Assembly (NCBI GenBank): GCA_039105265.1
Contig: JAPFFF010000011.1
Location: 5,084,001-5,148,000, forward strand
Source of the DNA: Tritrichomonas musculus
Taxonomy: Eukaryota > Parabasalia > Tritrichomonadida > Tritrichomonadidae
DNA length: 64,000 nt
Direction: 5' to 3'
The notes below the pieces were generated by a model. It made no database searches. It was not told the DNA's origin and was given only the letters and a program-made list of their open reading frames with translations. A program made the translations under genes and the position numbers. Every line of letters begins with the position of its first letter. Within the stretch, counting starts at the first letter, position 1. Shown piece by piece: positions 8,130 through 18,145 of the stretch.

Positions 8130-8480
8130 TTATTCTTTGTTGTTCTTAAATGCCAACAATCTGTTAATCATATATGATGATACATTTAACTTCAATTTGT
8201 CTTTCAATAAGTTTTGTGTATATGAACACCTTTTATGTCCTGGCAACTTATTTATATCATTCATTACTTTATCATCCAAAAATTCTAAAACTTTTTCACG
8301 TTCATCCTTGTTCAAGAACTTTGATGAATTGAATATTGAACGCGTTCTTTTATGGTTTGCTTCTGTATTTGCTTCTTCATTTGTTTCTTCTTCTTCACTT
8401 ACTTCTTGTTTTGATTCTAATATCAAAAGTAATTTATGTATTTCTTCAATGTGTTTTATTATTTCTCTTAACTCAGACAT
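8130..8480 (-). CDS. 116-aa coiled-coil / possible HTH protein (Mav-A)
   Basis: The N-terminal 30 residues form an amphipathic helix (IIKHIEEIHKLLLILE), followed by an acidic linker of Glu and Thr. The C-terminal half (about 55-116) is basic and helical (LNKDEREKVLEFL ... LNVSSYMINRLL), compatible with a small DNA-binding fold. TCATTGAA directly precedes the ATG. It is divergent from polymerase with about 90 bp of very AT-rich sequence between, likely a two-way promoter. The opposite strand is open almost throughout, but the conserved context favours this strand. Confidence 0.65.
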   Translation of the reverse strand: MSELREIIKHIEEIHKLLLILESKQEVSEEEETNEEANTEANHKRTRSIFNSSKFLNKDEREKVLEFLDDKVMNDINKLPGHKRCSYTQNLLKDKLKLNVSSYMINRLLAFKNNKE

Positions 8481-8565
8481 TTCAATGAAATAAAAAACTC
8501 AAAAAAAATTTATTTTTTGATTTAACATTTTTTCAAAATTCAAATAATTTGATTTTTTAATAATA

Positions 8566-8571
8566 TCATAA
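8566..8571 (+). promoter_or_regulatory. Initiator-like TCATAA abutting the polymerase ATG (Mav-A)
   Basis: TCATAA is followed immediately by ATG. The same arrangement precedes Mav-C polymerase and all three MCP genes with an intact 5' side in A, B and C. It resembles the trichomonad initiator (TCA+1Y...), which lies within some 20 nt of start codons. Confidence 0.5.
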
Positions 8572-11500
8572 ATGAGTTCGCGTTATTACTATCAAAAAGA
8601 TACCAAATCATTTGTTATTGAACAAATCAGGTATATCAATAATGAACTTCAATTAAAACCTCGCTTATCAACATCTAAACCTAGTGATTATGATGTTAAA
8701 CACTTCAAATCAATCTTAGAAAACTATCTAACTTCATTCGGTTTTAGAGAACATGAAGGTGATAGAATCAATGACATATCAATATTAGCTTTCGTCAATA
8801 GAATGAAAAGAGAAGCAGAAGAACAAGAAGAAGAGGAGGAAGAGGAACAATTTGAAGAAGAAGAACAAGATGATGAACAAAAACTAAAACAAAAACAAAT
8901 CGAGGACAATATTAAAATAGCTCATGATGCACTCAACAAAGCCCTTCAATTAATTAAATCTGAAAATATATTATTGAGACCATTACCGCCAAAGACAAAC
9001 AAACAACCTCAACGATATGAAGACATTCGATTCAACAATGAAAATGCTGAATTAATTGAATATCTCAAAAAGTTTAGCTATAAAGGTGTTCATTCAAAAC
9101 ATGATTCATATTTCATAATCAACGAACCTGAGAACTTTGATGAAGCAGTTGAAGCATGTAGTCATTTCATTGACCAATTCCCAAATGATAGTGAAAAGGT
9201 TGAACGATTAGATGAAGACAGTAAAGAACCGATTAAAATATATTACAAAAACGGAGTTTCATCAATTGAAGACATCAATGAATATTTAACTGAAACAGTA
9301 TTTAAACAAGAAGTGAAACCGTTCAAAATATATTTTCAATTGACTGGTATATTTGAGATACCACCAAAGAATGAAAGTGAAAGATATACATATGAGGCAA
9401 GTGATATTAATTGGAAGAATTATAAATCATCAATTCCGATAATTGTTAGAGAGAATAAAGATATTGATAAAATTAAACTGTATATTGAATCAAAGATTCA
9501 TGAATATGAAACCACTGCTTCAAACATCAAATTGTGTATCGTTTGGTCTGTTTCATTTACAATCTCTCGTGTCGTTAAGATAACAGGAAAGATTGATGAA
9601 GTTTCAGAATTGTTTGGCAAAAATAAATATATCATTATTGATAACGTTGATGATTGTTTATGTTGGTATCGATTTCTTGCTTGTTGTTTGTTTCCTGAAC
9701 TAACAAATCAAAACAAAGATGAAAAGAAAACAAAATATAATACAGCTAACAGAACCAAAGCAGCAAAGAAAATATTATGTGATGAACACGGAATAACTTA
9801 TTCAACTAAACCTACAAAAGAAGCAAATCAAATCATCAACTCGTTCAAAGGTATCACGATTGAAGAAATGAAAGAATCAGCCAAGAATCATAACATCAAT
9901 GTCAACATCTATGAATACAACCAAACTGAAACAGATAAAAAAGGCTTTTTCGATTTACAAGATCAATGGCATAACGTCGATGATGAAACAAAAACGTTTT
10001 CAGCTCTCTTGTATTCAAAGGATAAGATACTTCACATAATGTACATCATCAACGCTGAAGCATTAACAAATATTCATATTTGTCCTCATTGTGGTTCATA
10101 CATTCACAAAGGACATGAACATATGGATAGATTCAATAACCATGTCAAGAAATGTGAGAAGCTAGGAGGTAAATTCAAAAAGGATTTCATTCCTTCACGA
10201 GAAGCTTTGCCATATTGTCCACACATTTTAAACAATCCTGTTTATTTGTATTGTCTTTCATATGAACTTGAATGGAAGCCAACAATTCATTATATCACTT
10301 ATGATTTTGAAACAATGGAGCAAAAGATTGAAAAGAAAGTTAGTGATAAATCAGTTATCAATTCTCGATTGATTCCTTTGAGTGTTTCATCATGTGTGAA
10401 GCTTGATAAAGGTTTGATAACAAAGAACTTTGATATACGAACAAATGAATTCATTGCCAAATGGATTGACTGGTTATTTGTTGTTGGCTGTGATGTGTAT
10501 GTTGATAAATTGAATCATTTGAAGAGCTTTATTAAAGATAAATCGGAAGAAGAACTCAATAAAATAGATACATCATTGAAAACAATAACAGTGTTCGGTT
10601 TTAACTCATCACGATTTGATTCAAACTTATTCAAAGAGCAATTGATTAAAAATCATTGGTCTATCGATAGTGGAATGATTGGAACAGCTACATCATTGAA
10701 ACAATTTATATTGAAATCATCAAAGTATCCCATTCGATTACGATTCATTGATGCACAAGCATTTGTTGCTGGAGGAACACTCAAACAGTTTGGAATCGAT
10801 TTTGGCGGTATATCTAACAGTTCGAAAGGTGTATTTCCTTATGAAGCAATCAACAGTGATAATTATAATGAAGTGTTGTCAAAGAGTGAACCATTTGAAT
10901 ATGAAGACTTTTACAGTTATCTCAATCAAAAGAATCCATTAACGAAAGCTGATTATGAGGAGTATTTGATAGATTCAAAGAGGTTTGCAACACGTTGGGA
11001 TTATTTGTTATCATACAATGACAATGATGTTGAAATGATGATTAAACCGATTGATAATCTTATTCAAATGAATGCTGAATATAAAGTTGATTTGATTAGC
11101 AATCTTTCATTGTCAAAGAACGCATCATGTATCAAATATGCTCTTGCTTATAAAGATTTCAATCCGAAGAACGATTATGAAATCATAAACAATTCAAACA
11201 CATTTAAACCAACAATGAAATGGTGGATTAATAAATGTGATAACTATCGAAAGCAAGATGAAAAACATAACCAGACGAAAGAAAATAAAAGGGATTTAAC
11301 AAAATGTGTTAGTGAAAAGGATTTTGATGCATTCATGAAATTGTATGAATCAAATGAAACAGGTAAATGTCATTTATGTGGTGAACACTTCACATATGAA
11401 AACAAACCAACTCTTGACTGAATAGATAACAACAAAGGACATCAAATTGATAACTGTTTGTTGGCTTGCGCTGAATGTAATCGTTTACGACAACGTGATG

Positions 11501-13143
11501 ATGACAAGATAACAAGAACCAAAATACAATTGAAGAAATTCTGCAAGCTCCATCACCTGCCAACATTCATAACTGATGAAAAAGAATACTACAATTTGAG
11601 AGAGAACATAACGGGAGGATTATCAAATGTACTTCATCGAGTGAACATCAGAGGTCAAACATTAATCAATAAACTCAAATATGATGCCGTTAATGACAGA
11701 ATCATTAGCTATGACACTTCAAACATAGTTTCACACGTTGCTGGTATTGATTTCAATTCATTGTATCCTTCATCATTCAGTTCAGTAAAACATTCATTCA
11801 ATCCCTATCACGGAGGAATCATGTACATGCCTGGTTCATTTATAAAACGATTTGATGTTTATGATGAAGATGGAAACAAGAATGAAAAGGTATTTAATGC
11901 AGCAATGAATATCATTCAATCAAAGAAACGATTTGATGCAAACCCTGAGTTTATATTCAAAGCTGAAGTCAAATTAAGATGTCCGAAAAATAAAATAAAC
12001 GATTTGATTAACTTTCCCCCTGTGTTTAGAAATATCAATATAATGAATGATGAGCAAACGATTGGAAGCTATATGTACAAATATATGAAAGACAATAAAC
12101 TGAATTCAGCCGATAAAGAAACAAGAAAGCTGACAATGTTGCTTGATACATGCGGAACATTTATGACGTTCTCGAATTACCTTTTATGGTTTTTAATCGA
12201 CCACGGACTTATTGTTGATGACATTAAGAGCTTAAGTTTATATGAAGCTCATGACGGATTCAATCAATTTGTTTGTGAGTTTATGAAGAAGCGTCAAGAT
12301 ATATTGTCAGGAAAGGCACACGGGAACGAAAAGTTTTACAAGATTAGTATGAACGGATCTTACGGATATGACGGTATGAATTCAGAGAACTTTAATAAAG
12401 TCAGAATTGTTGATAAAAATAAAGCCTTTCAATTGATTGCATCCGATACTTATCGCAATGGTTGTAAATTGTCAAATGATTGTTATTTGATACAATCACA
12501 ACCTCATTCATTCAAATGTAATACATGTCTTCAGGAATCATTTTGGACATTAGATAACGCGAAATACTGGTATTTGACTTTTCTTTATGACTTTCTATAC
12601 AAATGCATTGACATGAATAAGATTCATTTTAACTCGGTCGATACAGATAGTCTGTACATGTCTATCGCTGGTGATATGAATAAACCGATTGACCAGTTGT
12701 TTGATTACGTCATCAAAGACAAATCATTTTATGATAAACACATTTATAGCTTCATGCCAAACCCTGCAATCAATGATGTATATGATGAGAAAAAGATTCT
12801 CGGTTGTTGTGTTGAGAAGTTTGGAGCAAATCAAGTTTCTTTATGCGCTAAATGTTATACCATTTGGTCAGATGACAAAACAATTTCATTAAAGCTCAAA
12901 GGTGTTTCATTGAAGAAGAACAACATCAAATCAAGTGATTACAAAAATGTCATTGAAAAGCAATCAGTAATGAAAGGAAAGAATATAAACCTTCAAATGA
13001 ATTCACAACTGATGAGTAAAATAACTGTTATCAAAAATGCTTTAACAGCAGCACATTCAAAAATGTTGGTATTATCAAATCATTGTTGTTGTCCTTATGT
13101 CAATGGTTTCACTGCAAAGGATTATTTCATTGAGAATCATTAA
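8572..13143 (+). pseudogene. PolB: Protein-primed family B DNA polymerase with one nonsense codon (Mav-A)
   Basis: The frame is open except for TGA at 11419-11421, where the intact Mav-C gene has CGA (Arg) in the HNH loop LDRIDNN: a single C-to-T change. Both halves remain in the same frame. The order is an acidic low-complexity segment, a Cys/His cluster (CPHCGSYIH ... HVKKC), ExoI YDFETME, ExoII FGFNSSRFD, ExoIII YNDNDVEMM, HNH domain, motif A DFNSLYPS, motif B KISMNGSYG, motif C VDTDS. Without readthrough the product would lack the palm. The lesion makes Mav-A dependent on another copy, unless the stop is suppressed or is a sequencing error. Confidence 0.9.
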
Positions 13144-13235
13144 ATGAAATGCTAGAAGCAGAAAAATGCCTCTTGAAAATCAATTTATTTTTGTTGTTTT
13201 ATTTTTAAATCAATTTTTTATCATCAATTCAAACA

Positions 13236-14009
13236 ATGAGCAGCAACACAACAAACGCAGCCACAAACACAAACGCCACAACTCAACCAATCAATAATGA
13301 TTATGAATACATTCAATACAATGAACATTTAAGAATCATTCATTCAAAACAGGATGATATGTATCAAGTACAATCAATTATTACAGCTTGTCATTCAAAG
13401 AAAAGAGTAAATGATTGGTTTGAAAGCAAAACAACAAAGGAAATCATTGATGAAATGGGTAAAAGTTCTACTGCGGAAAATTCCGCACTAGACAAAATAT
13501 ATGAAAAACGCGATAATTTACCTATTAATCTTCGTGGATTTTATATTCATCGTCTTCTTGTAAATAATGTTGCAATGTATGCATCACCTCGCTATTCAAT
13601 TTACATCATGAAGCTTCTTGATTCACATTTTGAACATGAACGACAACAATTGGTTGAAGAAATACAACAAAAGAAACCACGGCTCGTACCATCTAACAAA
13701 GAACACAATTACAAGTATTTGATTTGGAAAGAAACCAATGATGCTGAAAACACAATTCTTCATCTTGTGAGAAGAAACAAACGAACATTCAGAGCTGTAT
13801 CAACTCATAATAATGAGAATGAAAGATTTATATTCAAAGATAATTTGCCGATAGCGATGAGTCCGAACGAAGACATTAAAGAACTTGTCAAGAACAACTT
13901 CCCTCGTAATGATTACACCATCAATGGTTGCAACATTATAATAAAGAATGAACGACTGGAACAATTACACACACTCATTGATGAATACTTCAATCAATTT
14001 CAATCATAA
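13236..14009 (+). CDS. KilA-N domain protein, cargo slot 1 (Mav-A)
   Basis: At about residues 45-130 the sequence has the KilA-N signature: a region around VNDWF, then GFYIHRLLVNNVAMYASPRYSIYIMKLLD, equivalent to the usual 'hxxlxxxxAxWxSPxFxxxV' core. KilA-N proteins are DNA-binding regulators common in phages and large DNA viruses. The C-terminal 100 residues are a separate unrecognised domain. In Mav-B and Mav-C this place holds an unrelated HNH nuclease, so the gene is exchangeable cargo. A hairpin cluster at 13464-13487 encodes residues about 77-84, between the two halves of the KilA-N core. Confidence 0.82.
   Translation: MSSNTTNAATNTNATTQPINNDYEYIQYNEHLRIIHSKQDDMYQVQSIITACHSKKRVNDWFESKTTKEIIDEMGKSSTAENSALDKIYEKRDNLPINLRGFYIHRLLVNNVAMYASPRYSIYIMKLLDSHFEHERQQLVEEIQQKKPRLVPSNKEHNYKYLIWKETNDAENTILHLVRRNKRTFRAVSTHNNENERFIFKDNLPIAMSPNEDIKELVKNNFPRNDYTINGCNIIIKNERLEQLHTLIDEYFNQFQS
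13464..13487. repeat. Hairpin pair inside the KilA-N gene
   Basis: AGT-tct-ACT (13464-13472) runs directly into the strong TGCGGAA-aa-TTCCGCA (13472-13487). No second copy of this gene is available, so an added length cannot be shown. The structure matches the other double-hairpin insertions. Confidence 0.6.
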
Positions 14010-14044
14010 ATGAATAAAAATAAAATGAAAATCAATCAATTGAT

Positions 14045-17000
14045 TTACTCTTTGAATACGGCTAATGTTCTTTCATCAATAATACTTGTAATGATTCCAA
14101 CAGTCATACGTTTTATTTTTGATGTTATTGCTGTCTCTCCTGAAAGAACTTTCAGCTTATTGTCTTCATTATCTATAAACACTTCATCCCCGATACCATA
14201 ACATGATGAATCATTAACTTTCACAAGATAATCACCATGACTTGCGAATGTGATACATTTATTTTGTTCATCAATTCTCACACATATACCGACATATTCT
14301 TTCCATGTTCCTGATGTCTTGACACTACAAATACAATCAATTGTATCATCTGCTGTTGATGGTTTCCATTCATCACCAACATGTTTGTAAACCTTACCTG
14401 TCATATACACTGGAGAACCTATAACGAAATCATTAACAGAGTTCATTGATGATTCAATCGGTGAGTAATGTGTGATTGTATTTGAACCGTTTGATGTAAT
14501 TGTACCTTTTACAACTAAATCTTTTTCAATAATTGTTTTATAAATTAAAGTAATATTTCTATCAACATTATTAAGATCATTATTTAAATGTTTACAAGTT
14601 ATATAATTATAACCGCCTATTGCTAATGTAACAAATTTATCACCATTATCAGTTCTACTATATCGTAATAATCCATAATTATCACTATTTAATACACCAA
14701 ACCTAATAACACATTTATTATCATATGATGAGAAAACAGATAAAGTATTACTTGAAGTTGTACAATTAGCTGTCAACGCTCCATTAATAGTTGAATCACC
14801 TTCTTTGGGAACATATTTATTATCACATTCACTCTTCAGTGCATACTTCTCATCAACATATTTCACCGAAGTAATCATATCATCGCTCACAGGTTGGTTG
14901 CTGATTAATGTGATAGACGCATCATATATATTGGTCAGTGTATCGTCCGCGGCTCTCAATGAGACGACACGTGTACCTACACGAATATCTATCAATTCAC
15001 TTGACTCTCCGCTGGTTGATTTGTATATGAGATTTGCACCCTTTCGACCAGAATACTCGTATTCAGCTTCTTCAAATGATGCATCATCAGCATTTCGTTT
15101 GAACTTTACAATAATATTTTTGGTTGTTAATACCCTTCGTATATATTCATCTGGGATTACACAACCACTATCATTCTGCGCACATTGAATTGTGAATCGT
15201 TCTGGACTTTCATCAGCAACATTTGCGGTTTTAATGAATGGTGATTCGATTTGAGCTCTAATGAAATTATATGCTATTGGATTATTATTTCTATGTGCTG
15301 CAATATACGATACATATACAATTTGTCCATCATCATGACGCCATATTATTCTATCAATGCGTTTGCCATTGCTATCATACCCGTCCATGCTATCAAAAGT
15401 GTTAGTAGAACCATTTGGTTTAAATATTACATCAATATGCATAATATCATCATCTTGATTATCTCCCCAATTAACATCAAATACCAAATGAACTCCAGCA
15501 TTTGGTAGCTTAGGGGTAATATATGCACCCTCAGATAATTTTGCTGGATATTCAATATTCAATTCAGTTCCGTATAATGCAGTATTCAATGCAGATTCAT
15601 TAACCAAATCTGTTGGAATTGTTGGGATTTCTGTTTTCAATGCATACTTATCTAATTCATAAGTCAATTCATCCTCATCAACAAACTTCTCATCAGCTTG
15701 TGCACTAGTAAAATAAGCTGTCAGGTCAACATCTTTAATATCACTCTTCAATGCGTATTTATCTTCGAGAAATGCAAGATTAACAACACAGTTTTTGTTT
15801 GTTTCATCATAATCTTCATTTGCAATATAACAACTTATTACATTGATTCTGTGTTGGTTATCAAAATCATAAACAACTCCGCAACTTGAACTCATTTCTA
15901 ATGTTAATGCTATATTTTGAACGCCATTATTTAAAACATAATCATTATTATTAATACTTGATATAGTGAATATTCCTTTATATTTAATGTTTTCATCAGT
16001 TTTATCATATCCATCAAATAACATTCCGTATTGTTCCCATTTTTCTAAATATTGGCTTGCATTAGTATAAAGAGCCGAAAGAGTATTAATACTATTACCT
16101 TCATCATAATATAATTCTAATTCTTGATTGAAAGTAATTGTTTTATCAATAATCTCTGGAATCTCACTTTTCAAAGCATATTTACCTTCAGCGACTGTTT
16201 TCGTTTCATACTTATCTAATTCATAAGCCAATTCATCCTCATCAACAAACTTCTCATCAGCTTGTGCGCTTGTATAATACGGTGTCAAATCAACAGGTTC
16301 AGGAATTTCACTCTTCAAAGCTAATTCATCATTTGTTTCTATTGTAGCTGATGTTATTGAAACTAAAAACAGAGAATTTGCAATGTTATCATCTCGTCCA
16401 TATATAGCACCTGAATACTCTTCCCAAACAAAATAACTATGAAGTTCATCATGATAAAACATTTGAAATCTGTAATCAGGTTCATATTTATCAATGATTT
16501 GAACAGGTTCAAATATAATATCAAGCTTATTATTGGTAGAAAGTATATTATTAAAATCAATTACATCATATGTCCCTATTAAATGAGCTCCTGCATGAAA
16601 TGGTACATGAGCAGTATCATAATTGTATAAATCTTTATCAAACACAAAACGTTTTACTGTTATAGGTAAATCTTTTGTGATAACATTGTTAGTACTAAAA
16701 TCATTCATTTTACGATACTCGTTTAAGTTTGTAAGCTTTGCATATTCATCAATATTAATCAAATCTATTACTTTAGTTACTGCCATAGATGATAATATAT
16801 ATGATGCTTGAGCTGATAGCGGTTTATCATCATTCATCAATTTCTGTTGAACTTCTTCTGTTGGTTCTTCATTCGGATTCAATTGTAGTTCATTATTTTT
16901 GAGTACTTCCGGAATATCTGTCTTCAATGCATAATTATTTGTTACGTAATTCATATTCGGTATACAATATTCATCATAAACTTCAAGCTTGTATGAATAA

Positions 17001-18124
17001 CATACTGATTCTAGATCGACAACAAAGCTTTCATTATATCTGAATGCTCCGTCGTAATAGCAAAAGTATATAGAAAAAGTATTTTCACCTTTCTTGTAAT
17101 GATAATATTCCGAGTCTTCACTATCATACAGATACTCTCCTGAAATATCTTCATTATTACAAGAACCTTTTACTATCAATGATGATTTCTTTAATATGTT
17201 GCATAAATCGCCGTCCAAATTTGTGATATAAGTTCGTTTATCCTCATCATTGGTTGTTCCGTTTACGAATTTTGTAGCGATTGATAATTCTTGAGTCAAA
17301 TATTCGTTTGATAATATATCATCTCTTGAAACAAATTCTTTGAGAGTTTTTGTTGTTGCAATAGATACATCAGGAGTGTTGAGCCTGACAACAGAGACAT
17401 TTTTCGGAGGTTCGTAAGAACCGCTCGGAACAACTCTATAATCATTATAGTCTATTATGAGATAAATTATTGATGATTTATTTGTTTCATGTACGAATCT
17501 GTAATAGGTTCCGTCGTATCTATCAAAGACATAATTTCCGGTATCATAATTTTCGCAATCAATATAAAATCCATAGCGAATGAGGTCTGATAATAGTTTA
17601 TCACAATTTTGATTGAGAAATTGAGACAAATATGGACCATTGCTTTTAAAATCAATATTCTCTCCTCCGGCTTGTAACGGAATATCATTTATGATATTGT
17701 CTTTTGAAATATACTTACCTTCAGCAACTGTTTTCGTTTCATACTTATCTAATTCATAAGCCAATTCATCTTCATCAACAAACTTCTCATCAGCTTGTGA
17801 ACTAGTATAATACGGTGTTAAGTCAACAGGTTCAGGAATATCTGTCTTCAATGCATATCCTTTTAATGCTTCATTTATTTTTGTCGTCAACGATTCTTCA
17901 TTAATCAAGTCATCAGGTATATCAGTTGATAAAGCGTAATTGTTGATGACATAATCACGCAATCCGTTAACAGCTTCATTCAATTGTTCCTCTGTGATTC
18001 CGTGACCGTTCGATGAATCACCTTTGATAACATAATTATCGACATATCTTTTGATGTATTCGTTAATTAATCCGTCAATAGTATTTGTTTTTGTTACGTG
18101 ACCGCTCTGCTCGATCGTAAACAT
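14045..18124 (-). CDS. Phage-tail-fibre-like modular protein, 1359 aa (Mav-A)
   Basis: The ATG at 18124 is chosen because it matches the B and C starts. The N-terminus (FTIEQSGHVTKTNTIDGLINEYI) and the last 150 residues (HYSPIESSMNSV ... ERTLAVFKE) are nearly invariant between elements. The middle alternates roughly 100-residue variable beta-rich modules with a recurring linker YALK(S/T)(D/E)IPE ... PYYTS(S/A)QADEKFVDEDEL. Such 'YALKSDIP' linkers are typical of bacteriophage tail and receptor-binding fibres. The C-terminal domain resembles small phage beta-domains (IGDEVFIDNEDNKL). It is probably a trimeric spike for cell attachment. It is divergent from the DLNGD gene with about 20 bp between starts. 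Confidence 0.7.
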   Translation of the reverse strand: MFTIEQSGHVTKTNTIDGLINEYIKRYVDNYVIKGDSSNGHGITEEQLNEAVNGLRDYVINNYALSTDIPDDLINEESLTTKINEALKGYALKTDIPEPVDLTPYYTSSQADEKFVDEDELAYELDKYETKTVAEGKYISKDNIINDIPLQAGGENIDFKSNGPYLSQFLNQNCDKLLSDLIRYGFYIDCENYDTGNYVFDRYDGTYYRFVHETNKSSIIYLIIDYNDYRVVPSGSYEPPKNVSVVRLNTPDVSIATTKTLKEFVSRDDILSNEYLTQELSIATKFVNGTTNDEDKRTYITNLDGDLCNILKKSSLIVKGSCNNEDISGEYLYDSEDSEYYHYKKGENTFSIYFCYYDGAFRYNESFVVDLESVCYSYKLEVYDEYCIPNMNYVTNNYALKTDIPEVLKNNELQLNPNEEPTEEVQQKLMNDDKPLSAQASYILSSMAVTKVIDLINIDEYAKLTNLNEYRKMNDFSTNNVITKDLPITVKRFVFDKDLYNYDTAHVPFHAGAHLIGTYDVIDFNNILSTNNKLDIIFEPVQIIDKYEPDYRFQMFYHDELHSYFVWEEYSGAIYGRDDNIANSLFLVSITSATIETNDELALKSEIPEPVDLTPYYTSAQADEKFVDEDELAYELDKYETKTVAEGKYALKSEIPEIIDKTITFNQELELYYDEGNSINTLSALYTNASQYLEKWEQYGMLFDGYDKTDENIKYKGIFTISSINNNDYVLNNGVQNIALTLEMSSSCGVVYDFDNQHRINVISCYIANEDYDETNKNCVVNLAFLEDKYALKSDIKDVDLTAYFTSAQADEKFVDEDELTYELDKYALKTEIPTIPTDLVNESALNTALYGTELNIEYPAKLSEGAYITPKLPNAGVHLVFDVNWGDNQDDDIMHIDVIFKPNGSTNTFDSMDGYDSNGKRIDRIIWRHDDGQIVYVSYIAAHRNNNPIAYNFIRAQIESPFIKTANVADESPERFTIQCAQNDSGCVIPDEYIRRVLTTKNIIVKFKRNADDASFEEAEYEYSGRKGANLIYKSTSGESSELIDIRVGTRVVSLRAADDTLTNIYDASITLISNQPVSDDMITSVKYVDEKYALKSECDNKYVPKEGDSTINGALTANCTTSSNTLSVFSSYDNKCVIRFGVLNSDNYGLLRYSRTDNGDKFVTLAIGGYNYITCKHLNNDLNNVDRNITLIYKTIIEKDLVVKGTITSNGSNTITHYSPIESSMNSVNDFVIGSPVYMTGKVYKHVGDEWKPSTADDTIDCICSVKTSGTWKEYVGICVRIDEQNKCITFASHGDYLVKVNDSSCYGIGDEVFIDNEDNKLKVLSGETAITSKIKRMTVGIITSIIDERTLAVFKE
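15620..17860 (-). repeat. Recurring linker cassettes within the Mav-A fibre gene
   Basis: Near-identical segments of about 110-150 bp encoding the DEKFVDEDELxYELDKY linker occur at about 15640-15750, 16170-16320 and 17711-17860. Homologous copies occur in Mav-C (about 49836-49965 and 50338-50500) and in Mav-B (about 35612-35765). These repeats give homology for recombination that can swap, add or delete modules, fitting lengths of 672, 1064 and 1359 aa. Confidence 0.8.
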
Positions 18125-18145
18125 CAATTTATTAGAAACTAAACA

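Noticed and set aside
8137-8493. 118-aa ORF antisense to the coiled-coil gene, also present at 42477-42833
   Set aside because: It mirrors the opposite gene almost exactly; the sense strand has the promoter-like context and sensible composition, while the antisense product is Ser/Phe-rich as expected of a shadow frame.
8724-8909. Cys/Ser-rich antisense ORF in the polymerase
   Set aside because: It is the complement of the Glu-rich (GAA) stretch of PolB; Ser/Cys runs are an artefact of codon complement.
9937-9950. AAAAAG-g-CTTTTT hairpin in Mav-A polymerase
   Set aside because: A/T homopolymer stem and only a three-residue length change relative to Mav-C; probably chance.
15620-17860. Regularly spaced repeats as a CRISPR array
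   Set aside because: Repeats are coding linkers of over 100 bp within one long ORF with unequal spacing.
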